Of a stretch of DNA of 40,352 bases, positions 8,600-16,927 are shown piece after piece. This DNA is from Methanobacteriota archaeon (lineage in GTDB: Archaea; Thermoplasmatota; Poseidoniia; Poseidoniales; Thalassarchaeaceae). Each line of letters begins with the position of its first letter. Position 1 is the first letter of the stretch. The position numbers and the translations under genes are program-made. The stretch is from NCBI GenBank assembly GCA_002722595.1, contig PBMO01000016.1, forward strand, positions 1 through 40,352, in the 5' to 3' direction. The notes under the pieces are model-generated. The model did no database searches, was not told the DNA's origin, and saw only the letters and a list, made by a program, of their open reading frames with translations.

Positions 8600-8813
8600 C
8601 TTCAGCCGCAGAGATACAGGCGAGAATATCGTCCATAATCGATTGCATTGATGCGATATCATCACACTCGACTCTGATGACAATTTCTCCCACACCGTTT
8701 CCATGATCGATAATACTGCAATCGAATAAATCAGGATCGTCTGCATCAATCGCTGCAAGTAACATTTGGGCTTTTGACAAGTCCCCTTTCCACCTTGCCT
8801 CACTCGTCGCCAC
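8574..8813 (-). CDS. KEOPS complex subunit Pcc1
   Basis: A 79-residue protein with GTG start. The alternation of a beta strand (EIVIRVECDDIASMQ) and a long amphipathic helix (SIMDDILACISAAEVSL) matches the small KEOPS subunit Pcc1/Cgi121-associated dimerisation protein (CTAG/Pcc1 family, about 75-90 aa). In archaea KEOPS, with Kae1, Bud32 and Cgi121, installs threonylcarbamoyl on tRNA A37; Pcc1 dimerises the complex and helps bind tRNA. The other KEOPS genes are not in the window. It is divergent from mutY and overlaps the oxidoreductase end by 26 bp. A longer ORF in another frame (8582-8866) is a shadow. The call rests on length and pattern, so it is probable rather than certain. Confidence 0.72.
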   Translation of the reverse strand: MATSEARWKGDLSKAQMLLAAIDADDPDLFDCSIIDHGNGVGEIVIRVECDDIASMQSIMDDILACISAAEVSLQAIEN

Positions 8814-8887
8814 GACAATGCGAACCCCTCCTCCCTCAAGTTTTCATCGGTCGGAATTGCCATCACCCTCTTCTCTCTCGGATAATC

Positions 8888-9832
8888 ATGGGAGGGCTTC
8901 TGAATTGGTATGATGAAAACGCCCGCCCCTTACCTTGGCGCATTCAAGAAGTGTCTCCATGGGAGACATTACTGGCTGAAATCATAATGCAGCAGACAAG
9001 GATGGAAACCGGTTTACCATATTGGGAACGTATTAGAAAAGCATATCCAAACCCCCAATCACTTGCAAATGATAGTGAAGAAAATCTGATGCTACTTTGG
9101 CAGGGCTGTGGATATTATGCCCGTGCTCGAAATTTATACAAGTTGGCAGTTACACTAGGCGAGGAAGATTTACCAACGGAATATGATGAGTTATTGAAAC
9201 TACCAGGAATTGGTCCTTATACAGCAGCAGCAATTTCTTCAATATGTCATAATCAACCAGTGGCTTGTGTAGATGGTAACATAAGGAGGGTTTTATCTCG
9301 TATTCACGCCATGGATTTGACGCCATCACAACTCAATTCAAAGGCGACTGAAAGACTCGATATCAGCCGACCAGGTGATTGGAATCAAGCTATGATGGAA
9401 CTAGGGTCACAAGTATGCACCCCGAGAAACCCAAGTTGTTCTGAATGTCCAGTAAATTCTACTTGTGGTGGCATGGCTTCAGGAAATCCAGAAAGTTGGC
9501 CTATCAAGAAAAAGAAAAAGCAGGTATCAATGTCCTTAGTGGCTCTAGTCATTCACAATCTGGAGGGAGTCCATTTAATTGAGCGGACCGGCAAAACACT
9601 TGGGGGCCTTTGGGGAATACCACTTGCTGAAGTGGGGACAGAATCCGATGATTTACTTCAGAATCGAGATGTGAAACACATTGGTACAATAAAGCACGAC
9701 TTCACTCACCGGAAATTGTTTGTTGATGTATACACAACAAATCCTAGAACAGGGGAAATGGTCACCAATCCTGATAACGCACCTCTCTCTTCCCTAGATC
9801 GAAAGATACTGTCATTGGTTGATGCTGTATAG
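8888..9832 (+). CDS. mutY: A/G-specific adenine DNA glycosylase
   Basis: A complete MutY of 314 residues. The N-terminal helical domain has the catalytic Glu31 in LLAEIIMQQTR, a helix-hairpin-helix LPGIGPYTAA at 105-114 and the catalytic Asp129 in CVDGN. The [4Fe-4S] loop is present with Cys177, 184, 187 and 193 in the canonical C-X6-C-X2-C-X5-C spacing. Residues about 220-310 form the NUDIX-like MutY C-terminal domain that reads 8-oxoG (GKTLGGLWGIP). The enzyme removes adenine mispaired with 8-oxoguanine in base excision repair. I start at ATG 8888; the upstream 38 residues in the track overlap the divergent Pcc1 gene. Confidence 0.95.
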   Translation: MGGLLNWYDENARPLPWRIQEVSPWETLLAEIIMQQTRMETGLPYWERIRKAYPNPQSLANDSEENLMLLWQGCGYYARARNLYKLAVTLGEEDLPTEYDELLKLPGIGPYTAAAISSICHNQPVACVDGNIRRVLSRIHAMDLTPSQLNSKATERLDISRPGDWNQAMMELGSQVCTPRNPSCSECPVNSTCGGMASGNPESWPIKKKKKQVSMSLVALVIHNLEGVHLIERTGKTLGGLWGIPLAEVGTESDDLLQNRDVKHIGTIKHDFTHRKLFVDVYTTNPRTGEMVTNPDNAPLSSLDRKILSLVDAV

Positions 9833-9852
9833 GCAACAATCTTGAGTGGTGG

Positions 9853-10695
9853 ATGAAACGGAGGCCTGTGAGCGATGAGGAAGTTCTTCAGAGTTTACCG
9901 CCAGAAGAGGGTGTAATCTTTCGCAACTCCACCACCACTCTCCAAGTCCCTTCTGATTTACCACTACCTCGGCGTGCAATGCTCGCTGCACTTTTAGCCA
10001 TCCTTGCAGCATTTGCTGGCCTCAATGTTGGCCTAGACTACCTTGATGGAGATACAGGGATGTACACCCATCGGCAATTGATATTCGCTCAAACAGAAGG
10101 GGCTCCTGACGAATCTTCTATTCTCACCGGCGTTCTAGTAGATGCTTCTGGAAACCCACTAGTGAATTATTCATTGGAAGGGCACCTAGCAAATCGAGCA
10201 AATGTCAAGGCAGTAACTGACGGCAGTGGTAATTTCCAGATGGATTTACTCGATCCTGGGCAAATGACACTTGATGCACAATCTCCAGACGGCGATATTT
10301 TCACCAATTTGGTTTTACTAAATTCTCCTGCTGGATTTGAGCCAATAGGCTTCACACACATCGTGATTCAATGGCCAACCGAATCTGAATATGCCAATGG
10401 AACCGTTCTCTCAAATGGTGGGATGTGGATAGATCTCAGTCAATCTCAGAGAGAAAATAGTACACAATTATACGACCAAAACGCTGCTGCGATGTATGAT
10501 ATGTTTGGGACAGGTTTCTTGGGCCTATCAATCATCACTGCGTTCCTAATTATCACAGGAATCCGAACTAAGAACAGTGGATTGATTCGTATTGGATCGG
10601 TAACGGCATTCTTTTCTATGGGCCATTTCTACATATCATGTGGCTTTGGTCTCATCGCATTTTTGTTGACAGTATCATTAATACGCCAAGATTAA
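9853..10695 (+). CDS. Membrane protein with carboxypeptidase-regulatory-like (Ig-fold) extracellular domain
   Basis: A 280-residue integral membrane protein of unknown role. After a 40-residue cytosolic N terminus there is one hydrophobic segment (MLAALLAILAAFAGLNVG). An outside domain of about 140 residues follows, beginning ILTGVLVDASGNPLVNYSLEG and continuing with GNFQMDLLDPG. That is the pattern of carboxypeptidase-regulatory/CnaB-like beta sandwiches. The C terminus holds two or three more hydrophobic helices. A GAGTGGTGG run directly before the ATG may act as a ribosome binding site. It follows mutY by 20 bp on the same strand and is convergent with the next gene, 3 bp apart. Confidence 0.78.
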   Translation: MKRRPVSDEEVLQSLPPEEGVIFRNSTTTLQVPSDLPLPRRAMLAALLAILAAFAGLNVGLDYLDGDTGMYTHRQLIFAQTEGAPDESSILTGVLVDASGNPLVNYSLEGHLANRANVKAVTDGSGNFQMDLLDPGQMTLDAQSPDGDIFTNLVLLNSPAGFEPIGFTHIVIQWPTESEYANGTVLSNGGMWIDLSQSQRENSTQLYDQNAAAMYDMFGTGFLGLSIITAFLIITGIRTKNSGLIRIGSVTAFFSMGHFYISCGFGLIAFLLTVSLIRQD

Positions 10696-10698
10696 ATT

Positions 10699-12030
10699 TC
10701 ATTCAGCAGCATCAGCATACCCATAATACCACTCGGAATTGTATTCCCAATCCCCCTCCATACTACCAATAGTAACCTTCACGGCTATTTCACACCCTCC
10801 ATTATCGCCGGAGCATATGTTAGTGACACTATCTTCGTAAATTATCAAACTTTCACCAGCCTCCCAGTATCCATTCATGTTCGTGTCCAATTCATCAAAT
10901 TCACAACCGGTATTTCGGTCCAATTGCCACCAATAGCAAGTATAGGATTCTCCAGTCTCGGCTACGATATTTAGTGATATGAATTCCCAATGTTTCTCAT
11001 AATCTCTAGTCGACTCAATCATATCAACAACTACCAATGCATCACTCGCATTTTCACTCATTACATGCCCGTCTGAAGAATCCCAAGCATCTCTAACATC
11101 AAAGACAAAATTGACACTATCGCCTGATGAATCTGCCATTACAGGATTCTTCAAAGCATTGAATACCATGAATGTGACCCCACTACCCAAGAGTAACAAA
11201 ATCACACTAATTACAACTATCGCTTTGATTGACTTATCTCCACTTGAAGCCGTCTGAGAGACAAATTCACCATCTTCAGAAGGTTCAAACTTCACACCAG
11301 ATTTTGCGCGCATAACCAACGACATTAAACCAATGATGACAAATCCAATAATGCTGCAATATCCTGCAAACATCGAATCTTGCGAGAACATAGATTCATC
11401 TGATATTGCATCGCAATCTGAATAGATTTCAGGATCACAAGTCGCACTGTATGCATTGTAGGAGCTAGCCATGTAAAATGCAGTCCCTGCGAATATAACT
11501 GTTAGGAAGATTGTTGCCGCAGGCAGCCACCACCAACTGGTTTTGTTCATTATATTCATAACAGAAACAACAATGATTCCCACGACAATGGCGACCGATA
11601 AATAAGTCAAAATCTGAATTGTTTTGAGGGCATTTACGAAATCATCAGCATCGTCTTCATCAGAAAACATTTCGATATTATCTGCATTTGCTTGAGTAAC
11701 AAAACCAAACAAGAACATCAATAGAACAACCGACATGAGTATTCCGATGGACCCTGAAAGGATGCGCATTACCTTAGGCAAACTACTTTCATTTCCAGTA
11801 CCAGATGCAGAGTCAGAAGCCATTGGTAAAGGTGGAGGGAATGAAAGATCACCGGATTCATTGGACAGTTCTAGAGAATGGTGATTGTTATTTTCCACCA
11901 CAATCTCTTCACTAGTTACTGGCAACTCATCATTTTGGGCCCTAGGCATAACTTGATTGGGAGATTCTACAGGGTCCCAGGAAGTTCCATTCCAAACCCA
12001 ATTTCCATCTTCTGATATTTCGCCGACCAT
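10699..12030 (-). CDS. Multi-TM protein with W-rich N-terminal motif and pilin-like exported C-terminal domain
   Basis: A 443-residue membrane protein I cannot place in a named family. The N terminus GNWVWNGTSWDPV resembles the short W-x(n)-W motif (DUF2510-like) found before membrane helices. A Ser/Asn-rich linker leads to four hydrophobic segments between about residues 85 and 240. A fifth segment (AIVVISVILLLLGSGVTFMVF) is followed by a 150-residue exported domain. The arrangement of one hydrophobic helix plus a beta-rich domain with KHWEFISLNIVAETGESY recalls archaeal type IV pilin-like (DUF1628-type) proteins. The exported part contains DTNMNGYWEAGE, an EF-hand-like calcium loop, and several cysteines likely to pair. 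The start is directly supported only by ORF extent. Confidence 0.72.
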   Translation of the reverse strand: MVGEISEDGNWVWNGTSWDPVESPNQVMPRAQNDELPVTSEEIVVENNNHHSLELSNESGDLSFPPPLPMASDSASGTGNESSLPKVMRILSGSIGILMSVVLLMFLFGFVTQANADNIEMFSDEDDADDFVNALKTIQILTYLSVAIVVGIIVVSVMNIMNKTSWWWLPAATIFLTVIFAGTAFYMASSYNAYSATCDPEIYSDCDAISDESMFSQDSMFAGYCSIIGFVIIGLMSLVMRAKSGVKFEPSEDGEFVSQTASSGDKSIKAIVVISVILLLLGSGVTFMVFNALKNPVMADSSGDSVNFVFDVRDAWDSSDGHVMSENASDALVVVDMIESTRDYEKHWEFISLNIVAETGESYTCYWWQLDRNTGCEFDELDTNMNGYWEAGESLIIYEDSVTNICSGDNGGCEIAVKVTIGSMEGDWEYNSEWYYGYADAAE

Positions 12031-12066
12031 TGAGCCTTCGTAGAAAACCCGTCCATTTCAAATTAC

Positions 12067-12822
12067 TCATCGCTGTATGAATGCCTCGACGCGTTGATAC
12101 CATTCAATTCCGTCAACGTGGTCTTCAAGTTTTTTGAATTGTGGAAACGGTGAAATCGATCTCATGTAACCAAATGCGGCGAGATCTACCATGTTAGGTT
12201 CAGTACCTCCAAAGTACGGCTCTCCATTGAAAGAATCAGTAAACTCAGTTAGCAAGTCATGCCACAATTGCTTTGGTTTTCTCCCATCTTTTTTCACCCG
12301 ACTTCTTGCAATAATCCCCCACATGATTGGGAATCCAGCCCATGCATACAATCGTTTTGAGATAAAACCAAATTTCTCGAGTTTTGAAACACGGGTAGTA
12401 GTCTGCAAGGCCGAGAATAACCCACCGTAAAGAATTGGCACAGTTGCTTTTGACATCTTGGTATCGACCCATTCCATCCATTTATCTCTGCGGGCGATAT
12501 CATCCACTTTCCACAATTTACCATCATTGTACGTAGAATCAATATGTTTCATGATTGGAGTTGAGTCAACGACAACCTGTCCATCACTTTCCGTCCAAAC
12601 AGGAACCTTGTTCCAGCCATCTGTAAATTTCAATTCTTTCTTTGTTTTCATTGCATTGATTTGAACATTTTCGTAATCAATATTGAGAAGTTCGGCAATG
12701 CCTCTTACTTTCCAGCAAAAGGGGCAAGTATGTAGCATATGCATCTTAGGTTTAGAGGCCACTAAATCTCCCATGCCCTCTCCCCGCAGCATTCTTTTCT
12801 GAAGGTAACGATTCATCAACAT
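12067..12822 (-). CDS. Glutathione S-transferase-fold protein, mPGES-2-like
   Basis: A 251-residue protein with an N-terminal thioredoxin/glutaredoxin-like domain: MHMLHTCPFCWKVRGIAELL contains a CPFC redox motif at about residues 33-36, and NKVPVW supplies the cis-Pro. The C-terminal helical domain begins DKWMEWVDTKM, passes VPILYGGLFSAL and ends in GGTEPNMVDLAAFGYMRSI. This order of motifs resembles membrane-associated prostaglandin E synthase 2 and its prokaryotic relatives rather than generic GSTs. The natural substrate in an archaeon is unknown; a thiol-disulfide or conjugation role is likely. The ATG at 12822 lies about 30 bp downstream of a bidirectional TATA-like element shared with a divergent small gene. 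Confidence 0.82.
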   Translation of the reverse strand: MLMNRYLQKRMLRGEGMGDLVASKPKMHMLHTCPFCWKVRGIAELLNIDYENVQINAMKTKKELKFTDGWNKVPVWTESDGQVVVDSTPIMKHIDSTYNDGKLWKVDDIARRDKWMEWVDTKMSKATVPILYGGLFSALQTTTRVSKLEKFGFISKRLYAWAGFPIMWGIIARSRVKKDGRKPKQLWHDLLTEFTDSFNGEPYFGGTEPNMVDLAAFGYMRSISPFPQFKKLEDHVDGIEWYQRVEAFIQR

Positions 12823-12849
12823 CGTTTTTTGCCTATGGATGTAAACAGC

Positions 12850-12862
12850 CTATTTAGTATAG
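12850..12862. promoter_or_regulatory. Bidirectional TATA-like element
   Basis: CTATTTAGTATAG (12850-12862) is a near-palindromic AT-rich element. It is about 25 bp before the ATG at 12882 on the plus strand and about 33 bp before the ATG at 12822 on the minus strand, so it can serve both divergent genes. Confidence 0.5.
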
Positions 12863-12881
12863 AACCATATTCACAACGTCC

Positions 12882-13004
12882 ATGCAATTTGGATTATTCG
12901 CCCCAATTCTTGCGATTTCAGTATTATTTGGCACTGCAGTATTTCTTCGCATTGAATCGTTGCGGGTGTACCCTATCCTTCCTAGAATACCAAGAAAAAT
13001 TTGA
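12882..13004 (+). CDS. Small single-pass membrane peptide (40 aa), not in the ORF track
   Basis: An ATG-initiated ORF of 40 codons in the otherwise empty 235-bp gap. The product begins MQFGLFAPILAISVLFGTAV, a continuous hydrophobic helix of about 20 residues. A short basic tail with several Arg and Pro residues follows and ends RIPRKI. The positive-inside rule predicts a cytosolic C terminus. A TATA-like element centred about 25 bp before the ATG supports a leaderless transcript. No family is recognised. It could be a small regulatory membrane peptide, or the ORF could be fortuitous; the promoter spacing and clean hydrophobic/basic layout favour a real gene. Confidence 0.5.
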   Translation: MQFGLFAPILAISVLFGTAVFLRIESLRVYPILPRIPRKI

Positions 13005-13057
13005 TTGATTCAACGGACCCTCGTCTTCACAGACCTCCTTCTCTGGCGGGGGTCCTA

Positions 13058-14929
13058 TCAATCATCAATACACTGCGGATATTCTTCTTGCATTGGGGGC
13101 AAGAACAAGTCATCACATGTTCGAGTCACAGTAGACAGTGAAAGTGTGCTTCGATCATCGAGGAAGACAGTTACAGGGAATGTACTCACAGTACTTGGAA
13201 CATAGTCCTCACCTGTTTGAGTTATTACAAGGACTAAACTATCTCCAGCTTCAATCACAACATCCATTGCAAAGAACTCCATCTTCGCCAAAACGGTTTC
13301 TCCTGGAATCAATACTTTCCCATCTTTGCCACCATCAGAATATCGCAAATCCATCACTGCATGTCCAAGATGTGCTCCATCACTCCCTCGCTGCATCTCG
13401 ACGAAGAGATGCCCGCTGGTTGCGAGTGGAGATATTCTTGCACCCATGTGTATTGTAGGCATTCCAATGATTCGGAAATCCTCCTCCATTGTCCCACAAT
13501 TTAGAATAGTTTGACTGGTTGAAGTTACGGTTTCACCACCTTCTAAAATTTCACATTGGTCTAGAGTAGTAACGTTCCATTCGGTGTCTAATGGTGGATA
13601 AGTATCCTCGACCCTCCATCCTCCGAGGTCATCTTGGATTTCTGCGATTAAGCGAGGTTGGGGCCCAGTATCTCGCAGATAGAAATCAAACCATTCAAGC
13701 AAGTCATCAGCCCAATCCCAACGCAGTGACCATGGGAAACCAATTCCACCATCGTGACCATCGGGCCTGTCAGGGTAATCATGTGTCCATTGGCCATACA
13801 ATCCTTTGACTTCGAACCCATTGTCTATTGCAATTTGATGTGTGGGGAAAGCCATGTGTGGATCAACGTTCCAATCCTGCATTCCATGGATGATATAGAT
13901 CGAGCCGTTGTATAATTCCATAGCTCGGTCAAGGAAATATCTCTCAGTCCAATAATCGCTCTTCATCCACGATAGATCATCTCCGGTGGCATAAGCGAGA
14001 GGGCCAGCATAGTAACCTTCCATGTAACCCTCACAACCATTTTGCGCATCTTCAAGATCCCCATCTAATCCAAATGAACCATACACACCATTGTGCATGA
14101 TTGCTCCACGCGCTTCCATACTTCCATTCCGCCACATCAATTCGTGAACACCAATCAACCCTGACATCGGCACAATCGTCGCGAGATGCTCAGAGCCCGA
14201 GGCTGCAGCATTCCAAGGAGTGGAACCATCGTAGGACTTTCCAATTGCCCCCACATTTCCATTTGACCAAGGTTGTTGTCCCAACCAATCCACAGCCGCT
14301 TTGATTCCTGCCTGTTCATCTAAGCCCATGAGGTCCATGCAATGATTTGATTCACCGGTCCCGAATACCGAGACTTGAGCAACACCAAATCCGTGTGGGA
14401 CGAAATTCTCAATCAAGAAACGGCCCAAACGGTTTGCTGGTGTTAATGCATCAACATCCCCGTCGTCATAGTAAGGACCGATTTCAGCAATTACGGGGAC
14501 TTTACACTCGTCGCTAATATTTCCTGAATAATCACATCCTTCGATTACCGGTAGCCAGAGTCCAAGGTGAACTTCGGCATCGCCAGTTGTACCAGCGCCT
14601 CCATCTTTCAGAGTAATTGCTGGAACTTCCACAAAGATAGATTGAACTTCACCAATTCCGTGGCTACCATTCCACGATACTCGGCTGAATACATCGGAAT
14701 CATCGTAATTCTTACCGGATCTTTCTTCCACTGGTGGAAGCCAATGCGAATTTCTTCCATCCTGTGAACCAATTAGATCACTTGGAATACCTACGGTAGC
14801 AGCCAAGATGAGGAATAAGACCACAATCGCCAACGTTGCACCCAATGCACCATTGAGTTGGTTTTTCTCACGGCGCTCATCAACACCTTCGTCTTTGAGG
14901 ATTTCAGCCTCAAACACCTCTTCTGCCAC
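13058..14929 (-). CDS. Membrane-anchored S15 / CocE-NonD family peptidase, copy 1
   Basis: A 623-residue alpha/beta hydrolase of the X-Pro dipeptidyl-peptidase (S15)/CocE family. A single N-terminal anchor (ATLAIVVLFLILAATVGI, about residues 30-48) places the enzyme outside the membrane. The nucleophile elbow GKSYDGSTPW sits near residue 231. The acid is in IIHGMQDWNVDPH near 353 and the histidine in GQWTHDYPDRP near 384. The C-terminal jelly-roll domain typical of S15 follows (about 450-610). Likely activity is hydrolysis of peptides with penultimate proline, or of related esters, in the periplasm-like space, fitting a protein-degrading heterotroph. Start is GTG. Its paralogue lies 30 bp upstream on the same strand with the same N-terminal start (MA-D/E-EVFEAE), indicating tandem duplication. 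Confidence 0.88.
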   Translation of the reverse strand: MAEEVFEAEILKDEGVDERREKNQLNGALGATLAIVVLFLILAATVGIPSDLIGSQDGRNSHWLPPVEERSGKNYDDSDVFSRVSWNGSHGIGEVQSIFVEVPAITLKDGGAGTTGDAEVHLGLWLPVIEGCDYSGNISDECKVPVIAEIGPYYDDGDVDALTPANRLGRFLIENFVPHGFGVAQVSVFGTGESNHCMDLMGLDEQAGIKAAVDWLGQQPWSNGNVGAIGKSYDGSTPWNAAASGSEHLATIVPMSGLIGVHELMWRNGSMEARGAIMHNGVYGSFGLDGDLEDAQNGCEGYMEGYYAGPLAYATGDDLSWMKSDYWTERYFLDRAMELYNGSIYIIHGMQDWNVDPHMAFPTHQIAIDNGFEVKGLYGQWTHDYPDRPDGHDGGIGFPWSLRWDWADDLLEWFDFYLRDTGPQPRLIAEIQDDLGGWRVEDTYPPLDTEWNVTTLDQCEILEGGETVTSTSQTILNCGTMEEDFRIIGMPTIHMGARISPLATSGHLFVEMQRGSDGAHLGHAVMDLRYSDGGKDGKVLIPGETVLAKMEFFAMDVVIEAGDSLVLVITQTGEDYVPSTVSTFPVTVFLDDRSTLSLSTVTRTCDDLFLPPMQEEYPQCIDD

Positions 14930-14959
14930 GTTACTGGCCGCGTGACCTCTAACTTCAAA

Positions 14960-16849
14960 TTATTCACTGGCTGAACATCTTTCATGCATGCACATTGGAG
15001 GTGAAAAGTAGAGTCTTTCCTCGGGGTTGAATGTGTCCAATTGCAAAGTCGATCCGGCCCCTTCGTGAATGGTCACAATTGTAGAGGTGGATGCTGGAAG
15101 GTAGTCTTCACCTGTTGAATATAGGGAAACACGAATCGTATTTCCCGCACTCACTTCTACATCCATTGGCATGAATTCCATTTTTGCCACAATCGTCTCA
15201 AACACAGGAGTCCAAGATTGAATTTGATCCCCTCCTTCATGATATCTTAGATCCATGATTGCATGTCCAAGATGGATACAGTTACCAGAAGTGTCACATT
15301 CTTCCATAAGGGCATATAATTGCCCTCCAACCGTGGTGGTTGAAACCTCTACATGGATTCGTGGGATGCCTGCAATGAACAAGTCATTCTCAAGTGGACT
15401 ACTTTCCCACGTGGGTCCAGTCGATGCATCGGGGAGGACCGTCAAACCCCCATCAATCAGCTCCATCTCTTCACCAAGTGCCCAGGAGACGACCTCAATA
15501 TCTGAAGGAGGATACCGTTCTTCAATTCTCCAAGAGCCTTGATTAGATTGAATCTCAATCCATTGTCCTGGTTGCTCACCATTATCGCGCAGGTAATAAT
15601 CAAACCATTCCAACATATCTTGCATCCAATCATATCGAACCATTTCTGGGAACGCCTCCCCTCCTCGACCCCCCAATTCCGAACGATCATCAAGATAGGT
15701 GGGCCTGTCTGGGTAGTCATGATCCCATTGGCCAAACAAACCTCTTGCCTCAATTCCATGATCAATCAGTAAATTGATGGTTGGAACAGCCATGTGTGGA
15801 TCAACGTTCCAATCATGCATTCCTTGGATCAAATACACACTCCCTTGATAATTTTCAAGAACACGATCTAGGAAGAATCGCTCTTCCCAATAGGTTCCTG
15901 CAACTTCAGAGCCAAAGATGTAAGCAGACATTCCAGTACCGGGCCCTATGAGATAATCGGGACAGATATTTTGGTAGTCTTCTTCATTTCCATCAATGCC
16001 ATAACTGCCGTATACACCATTGTGCATAATTGGAGCACGCGCTTCCGAAGACCCATTCCTCCACATTAATTCCTTGACACCAATGAGTCCTGAAATTGGA
16101 ACTATGGTTTTGAGGTAATCATGTTCGGAGCCAAACATTGCTGCTTGCCATGGCGTGCTACCGTCATACGATTTGCCAATAAGGCCAACGGCTCCATTAC
16201 TCCATTCTTGCTCACCGAGCCAACGAACTGCAGCATCATTTCCTAATTGTTCGGCATTCCCCATGAGATCCATGCAGTGATTTGAACGCCCAGTTCCTGA
16301 TACAGAAATTTGTGCGAATGCAAAACCATGGGGCAATATCTGGTCAATAATCATCTGGCCTAGCCATGACCCTGGGACCTCGATAGTTGGTGTATTAACA
16401 CTGGGTTCTTGGAAATAGGGCCCACTTTCTGCAATGACTGGAACTTTGACACCTTCGGGGACATTTGGTAACCAAATAGCTAGACTGATTAAGCCATTAG
16501 GGGCGGCCCCACCTTCTTCAATGGGCAAATCATATTCGACGAAATGATGCGTTGAACTCCACTCATTTTCTGTTGGCAATAATTCATAAGATCCAAATTC
16601 CATGACAGTTCCATTTTCGCCGATTGTCTGGTAATCATACAGATTTCTTTCCCAAACGGGTACACGTTGATATCCGGATGATTCTTCTTCTGAACCCGCA
16701 ATAATACCAAAAAAGACTCCTGACCAACTAGCAAAAATCAAAATCAAAATCAGACAAACAACACCGATACCAGCATAGATGGTAACGCGACTTCTTAATC
16801 GCGAGAGACCAAAATCAAGTAATTCAGCCTCGAAAACTTCGTCTGCCAC
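14960..16849 (-). CDS. Membrane-anchored S15 / CocE-NonD family peptidase, copy 2
   Basis: A 629-residue paralogue of the downstream gene, with the same layout: one anchor helix (VVCLILILIFASWSGVFFG), the nucleophile elbow GKSYDGSTPW near residue 226, IQGMHDWNVDPH near 345, GQWDHDYPDRP near 376, and a C-terminal beta-sandwich domain. Here the residue after the Trp in the histidine motif is Asp rather than Thr, and surface loops differ, so the copies may have different substrates. Cysteines absent from copy 1 (MEECDTSGNC and the terminal MCMHERC) may form disulfides outside the cell. The GTG start lies inside a perfect inverted repeat (16847-16863). It is probably first in a two-gene operon. 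Confidence 0.88.
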   Translation of the reverse strand: MADEVFEAELLDFGLSRLRSRVTIYAGIGVVCLILILIFASWSGVFFGIIAGSEEESSGYQRVPVWERNLYDYQTIGENGTVMEFGSYELLPTENEWSSTHHFVEYDLPIEEGGAAPNGLISLAIWLPNVPEGVKVPVIAESGPYFQEPSVNTPTIEVPGSWLGQMIIDQILPHGFAFAQISVSGTGRSNHCMDLMGNAEQLGNDAAVRWLGEQEWSNGAVGLIGKSYDGSTPWQAAMFGSEHDYLKTIVPISGLIGVKELMWRNGSSEARAPIMHNGVYGSYGIDGNEEDYQNICPDYLIGPGTGMSAYIFGSEVAGTYWEERFFLDRVLENYQGSVYLIQGMHDWNVDPHMAVPTINLLIDHGIEARGLFGQWDHDYPDRPTYLDDRSELGGRGGEAFPEMVRYDWMQDMLEWFDYYLRDNGEQPGQWIEIQSNQGSWRIEERYPPSDIEVVSWALGEEMELIDGGLTVLPDASTGPTWESSPLENDLFIAGIPRIHVEVSTTTVGGQLYALMEECDTSGNCIHLGHAIMDLRYHEGGDQIQSWTPVFETIVAKMEFMPMDVEVSAGNTIRVSLYSTGEDYLPASTSTIVTIHEGAGSTLQLDTFNPEERLYFSPPMCMHERCSASE

Positions 16850-16863
16850 GGCCTATGGCCGTG
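16847..16863 (-). promoter_or_regulatory. Inverted repeat covering the GTG start of the S15 gene
   Basis: CACGGCC-TAT-GGCCGTG is a perfect 7-bp inverted repeat. On the minus strand the start codon GTG is the last triplet of the 3' arm. If the transcript has a 5' leader, the hairpin would sequester the start codon. A weaker CACG/CGTG version occurs at the same place in the paralogue. Confidence 0.4.
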
Positions 16864-16927
16864 CGCAACTTATCTTCAAGGTTCGGTGGTTCTGCACATT
16901 GCCAAAAAACAGAGTCATGCCAGAATT

